From contig VAXK01000218.1 of the NCBI GenBank assembly GCA_005885565.1, positions 2,238-18,289 of the forward strand: a DNA stretch of 16,052 nt, in the 5' to 3' direction. Shown piece by piece: positions 6,504 through 13,169 of this stretch. The notes beneath the pieces are model-generated. The model worked only from the letters and a program-made list of their open reading frames with translations. It was not told the DNA's origin and searched no databases. The position numbers and the translations under genes are program-made. The stretch comes from Actinomycetota bacterium. Lineage in GTDB: Bacteria > Actinomycetota > Thermoleophilia > Gaiellales > Gaiellaceae. Numbering within the stretch: the stretch's first letter is position 1; every line of letters starts with the position of its first letter.

Positions 6504-7202
6504 ATGCCTACGAGACGTCGGCTCGGTTATCTGATCTGGGGGATCGCCGGCGGAGTGATCGCCGTGCCCGAGCTGATCGCGGCGGCGGGCGGCGGCTTCC
6601 TTCCGTTCACGACGATCTCGGCCGCGACCGGCCACCTCGAGCGCTACCACAACTGGGTCGAGCTGTTCGTCGTCGCGGCGATCGTCTTCTTCGTCTTCTC
6701 GGTCGTCCGCGTCTCGCCGAACGCCGCGTGGGCCGGAAAGCCGGGACGCACTCCGGGCGGGCGGCTCACGATGCAGAGCCACGCCCCGCCGGGGGCGCAG
6801 GAGCGCTTCGACGAGGCGGAGGCGGAGCGCGTGTTCGTCATCGCCGCGGTCCTCGCGCTCGCCCTCGTGGCGGTCGCGACCTGGGCCGCCGTCGAGTGGT
6901 GGGACGACAAGCGCCACTTCCACCCGGCGTTCGTCCTCTACGGGCTGCTCTTCCTGCTCTGGCTCGTCATCCCGAGCCTCGTCGCCTTCTTCGGCGGCCC
7001 TGAAGTCCGCTTCCCGACGCTCTTCCGCACCGTCCGCAACCTGGAGGAATGGCTTGCGCGGTCTGGGCTGCCGTACAACCTCGGACCGCTGCTCGCGTGG
7101 CTCGTGGCCTACGTGATCCTGGCCGGGCTAGTCATCCTCCTCCTCCACCTGACCCTCTATCCGTATCCCGACATCACGCACATCATCGACCCGAAGGGCT
7201 GA
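6504..7202 (+). CDS. Polytopic membrane protein, five predicted helices
   Basis: The 232-residue product begins MPTRRRLGYLIWGIAGGVIA and has hydrophobic segments at about 8-30, 50-70, 110-130, 142-165 and 198-220. Between the second and third lies a polar loop with a Gly/Pro-rich part and an acidic helix (RFDEAEAERV). The region after helix 3 carries EWWDDKRHFHP, a cluster of charged and aromatic residues at the membrane face. I know no family with a defined role. The ATG is preferred because the upstream frame is shadow sequence running through padR. It diverges from the PadR operon and may be its target. Confidence 0.75.
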   Translation: MPTRRRLGYLIWGIAGGVIAVPELIAAAGGGFLPFTTISAATGHLERYHNWVELFVVAAIVFFVFSVVRVSPNAAWAGKPGRTPGGRLTMQSHAPPGAQERFDEAEAERVFVIAAVLALALVAVATWAAVEWWDDKRHFHPAFVLYGLLFLLWLVIPSLVAFFGGPEVRFPTLFRTVRNLEEWLARSGLPYNLGPLLAWLVAYVILAGLVILLLHLTLYPYPDITHIIDPKG

Positions 7203-7224
7203 TCGAAAGCCGGTTCGGCTTGGC

Positions 7225-7230
7225 TATAGT
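7225..7230 (+). promoter_or_regulatory. -10 element TATAGT, leaderless
   Basis: TATAGT matches the -10 consensus at 5 of 6 positions and ends 6 nt before the ATG at 7237. There is no Shine-Dalgarno between, so the mRNA probably starts at the start codon. No good -35 hexamer at 17 nt. Confidence 0.5.
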
Positions 7231-7236
7231 CGCCCG

Positions 7237-7842
7237 ATGCGCGTCACGGGGAACACCGTCACGCGGTCGTGCGCTGTCTGCGAGCGGACGCTTCTGACGG
7301 GGGAGCGCGCCGTGCGGTTCTCGCCGGACGGCGACGGCGAGTTCGTCGACGTGTGCCCACTCTGCCAGGACGTCGCGCTCGACCACGGCTGGGTGAAGGA
7401 GGGGAGCCCGACGAGCCCGACGGTGCCGTTCGCCCGCCGGAAGCGGCGAGGGCTCGGCGCGCTCTTCGAGCGCCCGCCCGCCGAGGAGCCGGTCGTCAGC
7501 GAGCCCATCCTGCGCCGCCTGTCCGAGCCGGAGCTCGCCGTAGTCGAGGCCGCGGACCTCTTCAACTCGAGCCCCTTCCGGCGGACCGTCGGTGGCATCG
7601 CGAAGAGCCTCGGCGAGCCGCGGGCGAGCATCCTGCCCCTCTCCGGCGTGAACCGCGAGCTCGTGATCACGATCGCCTGGGACATCTCGTGGTACCAGTA
7701 CCGGGTCAGCTTCGAGTCCGGCCAGACCGTGCGTCTGGCCGAGCGCGGGCTCGAGCTCGATGAACTGGAGAACTCCTTCACTGCCTGGAACGCCCGCGTC
7801 ACCCGCGACGGCCGCATCGTGCCGTCGATCGAGCGGTACTAG
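7237..7842 (+). CDS. CxxC zinc-ribbon-type protein, unknown function
   Basis: The 201-residue protein has two CxxC pairs in its first 45 residues (C12/C15 in CAVC and C40/C43 in CPLC) that should hold one zinc ion. A basic linker follows (PFARRKRRG, about 64-72), then an acidic helix and a C-terminal domain from about 108 with DLFNSSPFRRTVGGIAKSLG and ITIAWDISWYQYRVSF. The C-terminal part looks like a compact alpha/beta domain, but I cannot name it. No signal peptide or membrane segment, so it is cytoplasmic. It may bind nucleic acid through the ribbon and basic linker; that is inference. It overlaps the next gene by 83 nt. Confidence 0.75.
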   Translation: MRVTGNTVTRSCAVCERTLLTGERAVRFSPDGDGEFVDVCPLCQDVALDHGWVKEGSPTSPTVPFARRKRRGLGALFERPPAEEPVVSEPILRRLSEPELAVVEAADLFNSSPFRRTVGGIAKSLGEPRASILPLSGVNRELVITIAWDISWYQYRVSFESGQTVRLAERGLELDELENSFTAWNARVTRDGRIVPSIERY

Positions 7843-8653
7843 CGCTCTTCCGCTCGCGGCACTCCTCTCCGCGATCGTCCTCGGCCTGCCTCTCGCCGCC
7901 GGGGGGAGCAACGGCCGGACGGTCGCTCTCCGGGTCGTCGTTCACGGTGACGGGACTGTCGTGGCCGGGAAGCTCGCCTGCCGGTCGCGCTGCACGTGGC
8001 GCTTCGCGCGCGGCAGCCGCGCGCGCTTCGAAGCTCGGGCGGCGATGGGAAACCGGTTCGTCCGCTGGCGCGGGCTCTGCTCCTCGCGGCGCTCGGACTG
8101 CAAGACGACCCCGAAGGCCGGCGACCTCGTCGGGCGCTTCGCGCCCATCACGGCCCTCGTCTCCTGGTCGACGCACACGACGTGCAAGCCGGTGCGGACG
8201 ACGATCCCGGAGATCCTCGGCACGCAGGAGAACGCGAGCCACGGGGCGACCGAGGCCGGCGGCCGCTTCCAGCCGCACTTCCGCGGCGCCGACCAGCAGC
8301 ATCAGCTGAACGCGGTCTGCGAGCTCGACGGCATGCCGACCTTCGTCGAGGTCGACGACGTCTTCATCTCGCGGGCGCCGAACCGAAGCGCCGATCACGA
8401 CGACTCGACGAACCTCACGCAGGCCGGCCGGCCGGACATCACCAACCCGAGGATGAAGACGCTGCACGTGGAGATCGACGGGACCTGGATCGACGGCCAC
8501 GTCGCGCCCCCGCTCTGGCCGGACAAGCTCGGCACGCGTCTCGACGTCCAGGGATTCGTCTTCTGGGATCCGGCGCACGTGGACACCGCGTGGCACCAGT
8601 ACTCGGGCTGGGAGCTCCACCCGGTCGCGGCCTGGCGCTATTCCTCTCGATAG
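7760..8653 (+). CDS. Secreted protein with an InlB-B-repeat-like domain and a WELHPV-type C-terminal domain
   Basis: The only canonical start in frame is the ATG at 7760, inside the previous gene. It gives a 29-residue n-region, then a hydrophobic core (ALPLAALLSAIVLGLPLA, 29-46) that fits a secretion signal. Residues about 55-127 resemble the divergent InlB B-repeat fold (VVVHGDGTVVAGKLAC ... FVRWRGLCSS), with Cys at 74, 78, 107 and 114 suited to two disulphides. The C-terminal domain (about 135-297) holds a Cys near 142 and a block with GTRLDVQGFVFWDP, WHQYSGWELHPVAAWR, a pattern I recall from uncharacterised secreted actinobacterial proteins. It is probably an exported binding protein; no enzymatic motif is evident. 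Its 3' end overlaps the convergent SDR gene by 16 nt. Confidence 0.72.
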   Translation: MNWRTPSLPGTPASPATAASCRRSSGTSALPLAALLSAIVLGLPLAAGGSNGRTVALRVVVHGDGTVVAGKLACRSRCTWRFARGSRARFEARAAMGNRFVRWRGLCSSRRSDCKTTPKAGDLVGRFAPITALVSWSTHTTCKPVRTTIPEILGTQENASHGATEAGGRFQPHFRGADQQHQLNAVCELDGMPTFVEVDDVFISRAPNRSADHDDSTNLTQAGRPDITNPRMKTLHVEIDGTWIDGHVAPPLWPDKLGTRLDVQGFVFWDPAHVDTAWHQYSGWELHPVAAWRYSSR

Positions 8654-9387
8654 CGCTCTGCGTCGTCCTGGGGCTCGTAGCCGATCTCGTTCGAGATGTC
8701 CCAGAACCGCCAGGTGTTGCGCGAGACGCCGTAGCAGACGGCGAAGGGGACGTCGACGGTGAGCGCGGCCTCGACGAGCCGGAGGAGGTCGGCGTGCGTC
8801 AAGAGCGTCGCGAAGTGGCGCGGATCGAGAGGGCGGTCCTCCGCGTTCACCGTCCCGATGCGGAGGCAGATCGTGGACAGGCCGAAGGCGTCCGAGCACC
8901 AGCGCGCGGCCGCCTCGCCGAGGATCTTCCCGAGCGCGTACGCCCCGTCCGGCCGCACGGGCCAGTCCGTCCGCACGAGCGGGATCGACCCGGGATCGAG
9001 CCCCTCGTAGTCACCGGCGACGATCGCGCTGTAGGGCGGCTCGCGCTCGTACCCGCCGGTCACGTGATTCGAGCTTGCGAAGACGTAGCGGCGGACCCCG
9101 GCGCGGCGGGCGGCCTCGAGCACGTTCAACGTGGCCGGGAGGTTGTTCCGCCAGACGTCCTTCCACTCGAGTCGATAGTCCGAGAGGCCGGCGAGGTCGA
9201 CGACCGCGTCCGCTCCCGCGAAGATCCCTGCGAGCCCGCGCGACCGGGCGAGGTTGCGGCGGCGGACGCTCGGCGGGCGGCGGATCGTGCGGTCGACCCC
9301 GGCGATGTCGTAGCGGCCGTCGAGGCCGTGCATCAGCACCGTCCCCAAGAGACCGGCCGCGCCGGTGATCAGGATCTTGTGCGGCGT
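8638..9387 (-). CDS. NAD-dependent epimerase/dehydratase-family SDR, uronate-dehydrogenase-like
   Basis: This extended short-chain dehydrogenase has a Rossmann NAD site HKILITGAAGLLG (GxxGxxG), a DLAG motif, catalytic SSN and YALGK (Tyr-x-x-x-Lys), and a C-terminal block DISNEIGYEPQDDAER that is typical of uronate dehydrogenases and related sugar epimerases. It would oxidise or epimerise a sugar or sugar nucleotide, presumably supplying the glycosyltransferase of this operon. The expected start codon is ACG at 9387, 8 nt after a perfect GGAGGAG, giving 249 residues beginning (M)PHKILITG. The nearest in-frame canonical codon is a GTG at 9480 with no ribosome site. With ACG it overlaps the preceding gene by 19 nt. 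It is the last gene of the overlapping minus-strand operon. Confidence 0.85.
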   Translation of the reverse strand, partial: TPHKILITGAAGLLGTVLMHGLDGRYDIAGVDRTIRRPPSVRRRNLARSRGLAGIFAGADAVVDLAGLSDYRLEWKDVWRNNLPATLNVLEAARRAGVRRYVFASSNHVTGGYEREPPYSAIVAGDYEGLDPGSIPLVRTDWPVRPDGAYALGKILGEAAARWCSDAFGLSTICLRIGTVNAEDRPLDPRHFATLLTHADLLRLVEAALTVDVPFAVCYGVSRNTWRFWDISNEIGYEPQDDAERYREE

Positions 9388-10403
9388 CGGTGAAGCTCCT
9401 CCGACCAGATGCTGTGCGAGGACATCGGTTCGCCGGGATGCCTGAAGCTGTGGCCCGTGCGAGCGAGCTTCTCGCCCCACGACTCGTCGGGGGCCGGCAG
9501 GACCGTCATGCGAAACGCCGCTCCCAGATGGCCGGCGGCCGCATGCGGCGGCAGTTCCCAGAAACCGTGGAGCCACCGCGTCAAATGGTTGCCGAGCAGC
9601 GTCCGCTCGCGTACCGACGGAAGGTGCCGCGCCCAAGTCCGAAGCGGCATCGTGGTCGGACCGCGCTCGAAGAGTGCCGCAATCGCGGCCCACGTTGTCC
9701 GCCAGACCCTCGAGAGGTCCCAGGCGTCGGCGGTCCGGGCGAGCTCGGCCTCGGAGCAGCCCCTCGCCATCGCCGCGACGTCGACGAGGTCGCGGAGCGT
9801 CTGGAGCGGCTCGTGGCTCCAGGCATGCGCGGCCAGGATCACTGCGTGGTGCAGGGGGTCCGGAGCGACGATGCCGTTCACACCGATGCCCGAGGGGACG
9901 GAGCGGTCGAGGATCTCCTGGACCGGCGGCGGCGTCCTCCCGGGGGGCCAGTTCGGCACCGTGTGGAGCTCTACCTTGAGCCCGAGCGTCGGTGACTTCA
10001 GCGGCCGTAGATGCTGGCGGAGGACGAAAGGCTCGTCCACCTCGAAGTAACCGGCCGCGAGGAGCGCGCGCTGAGCGGCATGGGCGTCGGCGGCGAGCAG
10101 GTCGACGTCGACGAACACGCGCGCAGAGCCGGGGTAGAGCCGCGCGACCTCGGGCCCCTTCACGAGCACGAGCGGTCCGTCGCAGAGGCTCCTGACGTGC
10201 TCGAGCAACGGGCGCGCCATCGTTACCGCCACCGCTGCCCCGCGCTCGTCCTCGGCGAGTGCCGGAGGGACGGGCCGGCCGGCGCGCCGCCGGAGCCGCG
10301 CTGCCAGCGCGCCGAGCTTGTTGGCGCGAATGCCCGGGACGGTCCCCCTGTCGAGCAGCTCGTCGACGGCGCGCCACAGCGGATGCCCGTCGGCGGCGCT
10401 CAT
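9369..10403 (-). CDS. Nucleotidyltransferase, NTP_transf_5-type, intact active site
   Basis: This 344-residue protein contains the core of the NTP_transf_5 family of polymerase-beta-fold enzymes. LVLVKGPEVARLYP (79-91) is the K-G-x-E strand-helix, followed by the acidic DVD at 99-101 (FVDVDLLA) and a third acidic position in LKVELHTVP. The remaining helical region (HHAVILAAHAWSHEP) fits the family's C-terminal bundle. Members accompany HprK-like kinases in lasso-peptide clusters of the pseudomycoidin type, where the enzyme decorates the phosphorylated peptide. The ATG overlaps the preceding stop as ATGA, with GAGG 4 nt before it. An 11-bp palindrome is embedded in codons 19-23 (RGTVP). The product is probably cytoplasmic. 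Confidence 0.82.
   Translation of the reverse strand: MSAADGHPLWRAVDELLDRGTVPGIRANKLGALAARLRRRAGRPVPPALAEDERGAAVAVTMARPLLEHVRSLCDGPLVLVKGPEVARLYPGSARVFVDVDLLAADAHAAQRALLAAGYFEVDEPFVLRQHLRPLKSPTLGLKVELHTVPNWPPGRTPPPVQEILDRSVPSGIGVNGIVAPDPLHHAVILAAHAWSHEPLQTLRDLVDVAAMARGCSEAELARTADAWDLSRVWRTTWAAIAALFERGPTTMPLRTWARHLPSVRERTLLGNHLTRWLHGFWELPPHAAAGHLGAAFRMTVLPAPDESWGEKLARTGHSFRHPGEPMSSHSIWSEELHRRRTRS
9396..9402 (-). promoter_or_regulatory. Shine-Dalgarno GGAGGAG in front of an ACG codon
   Basis: GGAGGAG on the minus strand lies 8 nt before the ACG at 9387 and far from any canonical start codon in frame, so it is the main evidence for where the SDR gene begins. Confidence 0.6.
10336..10346. repeat. 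GGGAC-N-GTCCC core, third copy, inside coding sequence
   Basis: GGGACGGTCCC is identical to the core at 5803-5813. It encodes the same Gly-Thr-Val-Pro residues here, on the minus strand, as the copy at 5764 does at the end of the membrane protein. Confidence 0.6.
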
Positions 10404-11473
10404 CTTGCCTCGACCGTCGGTCGCGTGACCCGAATCCGTAACGCCGCCCGCCGGACGACCTCGAGCGGTACTTGCGCCCGCCGCTTCAGACCGAGCTCGT
10501 CGCGGAGGAAGGTCGGCAGCGCGGCCACGGCAGCCGGTAGCGAGCGATCCGCCGTGAGGTGGAGGAACCGCGTCGCGACGACCCGAGGGCTGCGACCGGC
10601 CTTCAGGTGCGCAAGCGCCTCGCGCCGAAGCGGCGGATGCGCCTCGAGCTCCCGGATCGCTTCGTCCGGGACGGCGGCGTCGAGCTCGCGGCGGAGGTAG
10701 ACGAGCGCGTCGCGCAGACGGAGCATCGCGCGGAGCCGCAGGGCGTGGCGCACGACGCGCTCCCAGTCGATCGAGGTGGCGCTCGCCTGGAGGACGGCGA
10801 TCGCGTCGGCGACCCAGAGGACGTTGGGCGGCTCGCTGGCACGGGCGCCGGCGAGACAGACCCGGACGAGCTCGTCGGTCGGGGCGAGCATGCGCGCCCG
10901 CGTCTCGCCGAGCGTGAGCTCGGCCGTCCGCTCCCAGAGATCCTCGACCTCGCGCTCGGGTCCCGAGAAGTCCCGAGCGAAACGCTGGTGGAGGACGCAG
11001 GTGATGCCGTTTGCGCCGCCGTGCGTCACGCCTCCGGCGGCGCCACGTGGCGCCGCGAAGGCCGGCCGGACGAGGACCTCGAGCCCCTGGACCGGCCGGA
11101 GCCCGAAGTCGCCGCCGTAGTAGTGCGCGGGGAACTGCCAGCCGCCCACGACGACCGGCTCCGCGCCGGCGTCCTCGAGCGCGCGGAGCGCAGGCGCCAG
11201 TGCATCGAGCCCGAGCTGGTTCATCGCCCAGGTCCGCCGCCGGATGCCGGCGAGCCGCGGCACGTACGGGTCGTCGATGTCGAGGCCGTCGAGCTGCCGG
11301 TGCACGAGCGGCAGCACGGGGAAGGAGCCGAGCTCGAGCCGGTCGAGCTCGAGCTGCGGCCGGAGTCGCCGCCAGGCCTCGGCGCTCGCCTCGCCGCCGG
11401 CAGTCGCCGTCCGCAGGAGCAGCTTCTGCCGCTCGCTGGGCCAGAACGACCCGCCGAGCCCGGGTTCGTTCAC
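10400..11473 (-). CDS. NTP_transf_5-type protein with a degenerate active site
   Basis: The 357-residue protein has the family's N-terminal helical region (FWPSERQKLLLR at 10-21, then PVLPLVHRQL and RRTWAMNQL). The nucleotidyltransferase core follows but lacks its key residues. Where active members read V-L-K-G, this has VVVGG (107-111). Where they read RPM-N-D-x-D-L-L-V, this has RPVQGLEVLV (126-135), so the two catalytic acidic positions are Gly130 and Glu132. The C-terminal helices remain well formed and the frame is intact with normal codon use, so it is under selection rather than decaying. It may be a non-catalytic partner of the intact paralogue immediately downstream, or bind peptide or sugar only. 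Start GTG overlaps the GT2 stop (GTGA). Confidence 0.78.
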   Translation of the reverse strand: MNEPGLGGSFWPSERQKLLLRTATAGGEASAEAWRRLRPQLELDRLELGSFPVLPLVHRQLDGLDIDDPYVPRLAGIRRRTWAMNQLGLDALAPALRALEDAGAEPVVVGGWQFPAHYYGGDFGLRPVQGLEVLVRPAFAAPRGAAGGVTHGGANGITCVLHQRFARDFSGPEREVEDLWERTAELTLGETRARMLAPTDELVRVCLAGARASEPPNVLWVADAIAVLQASATSIDWERVVRHALRLRAMLRLRDALVYLRRELDAAVPDEAIRELEAHPPLRREALAHLKAGRSPRVVATRFLHLTADRSLPAAVAALPTFLRDELGLKRRAQVPLEVVRRAALRIRVTRPTVEAR

Positions 11474-12156
11474 GCCTCGGCGCGGCGGCGATCCAGCGCG
11501 GCCTTCAGCACGTGCAGGTACTGCGGCTTCGACTCGCGCCGGCGGATGCCGTTGTTCTCAGCGTGCAGGCGCCGCTCGAGCACGACGATCGGCGGCACCT
11601 CGCTCCGCAGGCCGAGCTCGTTCGCGCGCGCGTGCCAGTCGACGCCGATGCCGACCTTCAGGTCGGTGGAGAAGAGGCCGACGCGCAGGAACGACTCGCG
11701 CCTCACGAGCATGAGGTTCGGCGTCGGCCAGGGCACGTCGTGCTCGGGAGCGCGGAGGAGCGCCCGCGCGTCCTGGTCGAGGTCGGGGCTCAGGAACTCG
11801 GTCACGTGGCCGTAGACGACGTCGAGCTCCGGATCGGCCTCGAAGACGGCGAGCTGCTTCTCGAGCTTGTCGGGCGGGAAGCGGTCGTCGGCGTCGAGGA
11901 AGGCGAGGAAGTCGCCGCGCGCCTCCGGGATCGCGCGGTTCCGGGAGGCGGCCATCCCGCCGTTCGCCTGATGGATGCAGCGCACGGGCTCGCCGTAGCT
12001 CTTCGCGACCTCGCCGGTCCGGTCGGTCGAGCCGTCGTCGACGACGATCAGCTCGAAGTGGCGATACGTCTGCGCGAGGACGCTCTCGATCGCCTCGGCC
12101 AGGTAGCGCTCGGCGTCGAAGGCGCCGATGATCACGGTGATCAGCGGCGGGCTCAT
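11470..12156 (-). CDS. Glycosyltransferase family 2
   Basis: This 228-residue GT-A fold enzyme transfers a sugar from a nucleotide-sugar donor. It starts LITVIIGAFDAERYLAEAIE, has the nucleotide-binding DDGSTD at 40-45 and NGGMAASRNRAI, and the metal-binding DxD as DADD (88-91). GVGVDW-like GIGVDWHARANELG near 170 supplies the late acidic residue. There is no membrane segment, so it works at the cytoplasmic side. Length is normal for a single-domain GT2. It overlaps the kinase gene before it (ATGA) and the nucleotidyltransferase-like gene after it (GTGA). Acceptor unknown: a lipid-linked glycan for the nearby flippase, or the operon's own peptide, are both possible. Confidence 0.92.
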   Translation of the reverse strand: MSPPLITVIIGAFDAERYLAEAIESVLAQTYRHFELIVVDDGSTDRTGEVAKSYGEPVRCIHQANGGMAASRNRAIPEARGDFLAFLDADDRFPPDKLEKQLAVFEADPELDVVYGHVTEFLSPDLDQDARALLRAPEHDVPWPTPNLMLVRRESFLRVGLFSTDLKVGIGVDWHARANELGLRSEVPPIVVLERRLHAENNGIRRRESKPQYLHVLKAALDRRRAEA

Positions 12157-13169
12157 CGCTCGAGGATCCGCAGGAGCTCGGGTGGGATCGTCTCGACGTC
12201 GCTCCCGAGCTCGAGGACGAAGGTAGGCACCGCGCGCACCAGCCCGGCCATCCAGGCAAGCGCGTCGCGCGCGGGCGGGTGGAGCTGGAAGATCGTGCTC
12301 GGCGCGAGGGCGGCGAGCACCTCCGCCCGCGTGCCGGGGAGGGCGCGCGCGGCGCGCCGGTCCGTCACGCGCGGCACGACGATCGCGCGCAGCGGGAAGC
12401 CGGCGATCGACCGGCCCGGGAACGCCTGCTCGACGTAGAAGACGGCCTTCTCGTCCGGCCGAGTGCCGTCGGCGAGCGCCGGCTCGAGGTGAGGCAGGCG
12501 GTGCAGGTCATCCGGATGCACCTTCCCCGAGGAGTACAGGCTGTGGACGGCCGGCGCACCCCCGGAGCCGACCGCGACGTAGTCGTCGCCCGCGTAGCGC
12601 AGCCGCTGGTCGGGGAGCGTCGAGAGCGCGGTCGTCGACTTGCCCGAGCCGCCCGGTCCGACGAGCAGCACGCCGCCGTCCCCGGTTCCCACCGCGCCGC
12701 CGTGCACCTGACGGAGCCCCTGTGCGTCGAGCCACCAGCTCAGCAGGTGGCGGAACGGCGCGGTGTAGTCCCAGTACGGCAGCCCGTTCGCGTCCGGCAT
12801 CCAGAACCAGCCGGTGTCGGCCTCGGCGGTCAGGACGCTGAAGACGTCCGACGCGGGCTGATGGAGTGCGCGGACGCCGTCCTGCTCGTAGTAGTACGAG
12901 GCTCCGGCTGCGTTGGCCTCGGCCCGAGGTGTCCCGGAGTCCCAGACGTGGAGCGTGAGCGCGGGCGGCTCGTCCTCCCGCGTTTCGAGGTGCGCAAAAG
13001 CGGGCCTCAGCGCCTCTGCGGCCCGCGCTCCGGCGAAGCGGATGCGGACGGGCTTCGCCGCGACGGCGAGCCGGAGCTCGGCGACGCCGCCGGCCGCCTC
13101 CGCCGCGCGCTCGAAGTCCTCCTGGAGGCTTTCGACGTGCGGCGCCTCCGGGGTGGCGGTTCGGCTCAC
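12153..13169 (-). CDS. HprK-like P-loop kinase
   Basis: This 338-residue protein resembles the HPr-kinase-like enzymes that phosphorylate lasso peptides. An N-terminal alpha/beta domain (1-145, with LTLHVWDSGTP and GWFWMPDANG) is followed by the kinase fold: VHGGAVG (155-161), the Walker A loop GPGGSGKST (171-179), YAGDDYVAV (192-200), SLYSSGKVH and a conserved EKAVFYVEQ segment (240-248). It would use ATP or polyphosphate donors to phosphorylate a Ser/Thr or a terminal carboxylate of a partner. The GTG at 13169 is chosen because it overlaps the PqqD stop (GTGA) and lies after GAGG. Its product is a paralogue of the kinase at 15210. Classic HPr and the carbon-control system are not visible, so HPr is unlikely to be the substrate. 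Confidence 0.85.
   Translation of the reverse strand: MSRTATPEAPHVESLQEDFERAAEAAGGVAELRLAVAAKPVRIRFAGARAAEALRPAFAHLETREDEPPALTLHVWDSGTPRAEANAAGASYYYEQDGVRALHQPASDVFSVLTAEADTGWFWMPDANGLPYWDYTAPFRHLLSWWLDAQGLRQVHGGAVGTGDGGVLLVGPGGSGKSTTALSTLPDQRLRYAGDDYVAVGSGGAPAVHSLYSSGKVHPDDLHRLPHLEPALADGTRPDEKAVFYVEQAFPGRSIAGFPLRAIVVPRVTDRRAARALPGTRAEVLAALAPSTIFQLHPPARDALAWMAGLVRAVPTFVLELGSDVETIPPELLRILER

Noticed and set aside
9480..9480. GTG at 9480 as the start of the SDR gene
   Set aside because: It would add 31 residues without family character, overlap the previous gene by more than 100 nt and has no ribosome site; the ACG with its perfect Shine-Dalgarno fits better, although GTG is not excluded.
12153..13169. 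Classic HPr kinase/phosphorylase of carbon catabolite control
   Set aside because: The P-loop is GPGGSGKST rather than the HprK-type sequence, there is no ptsH-like gene nearby, and the context is PqqD plus nucleotidyltransferases.
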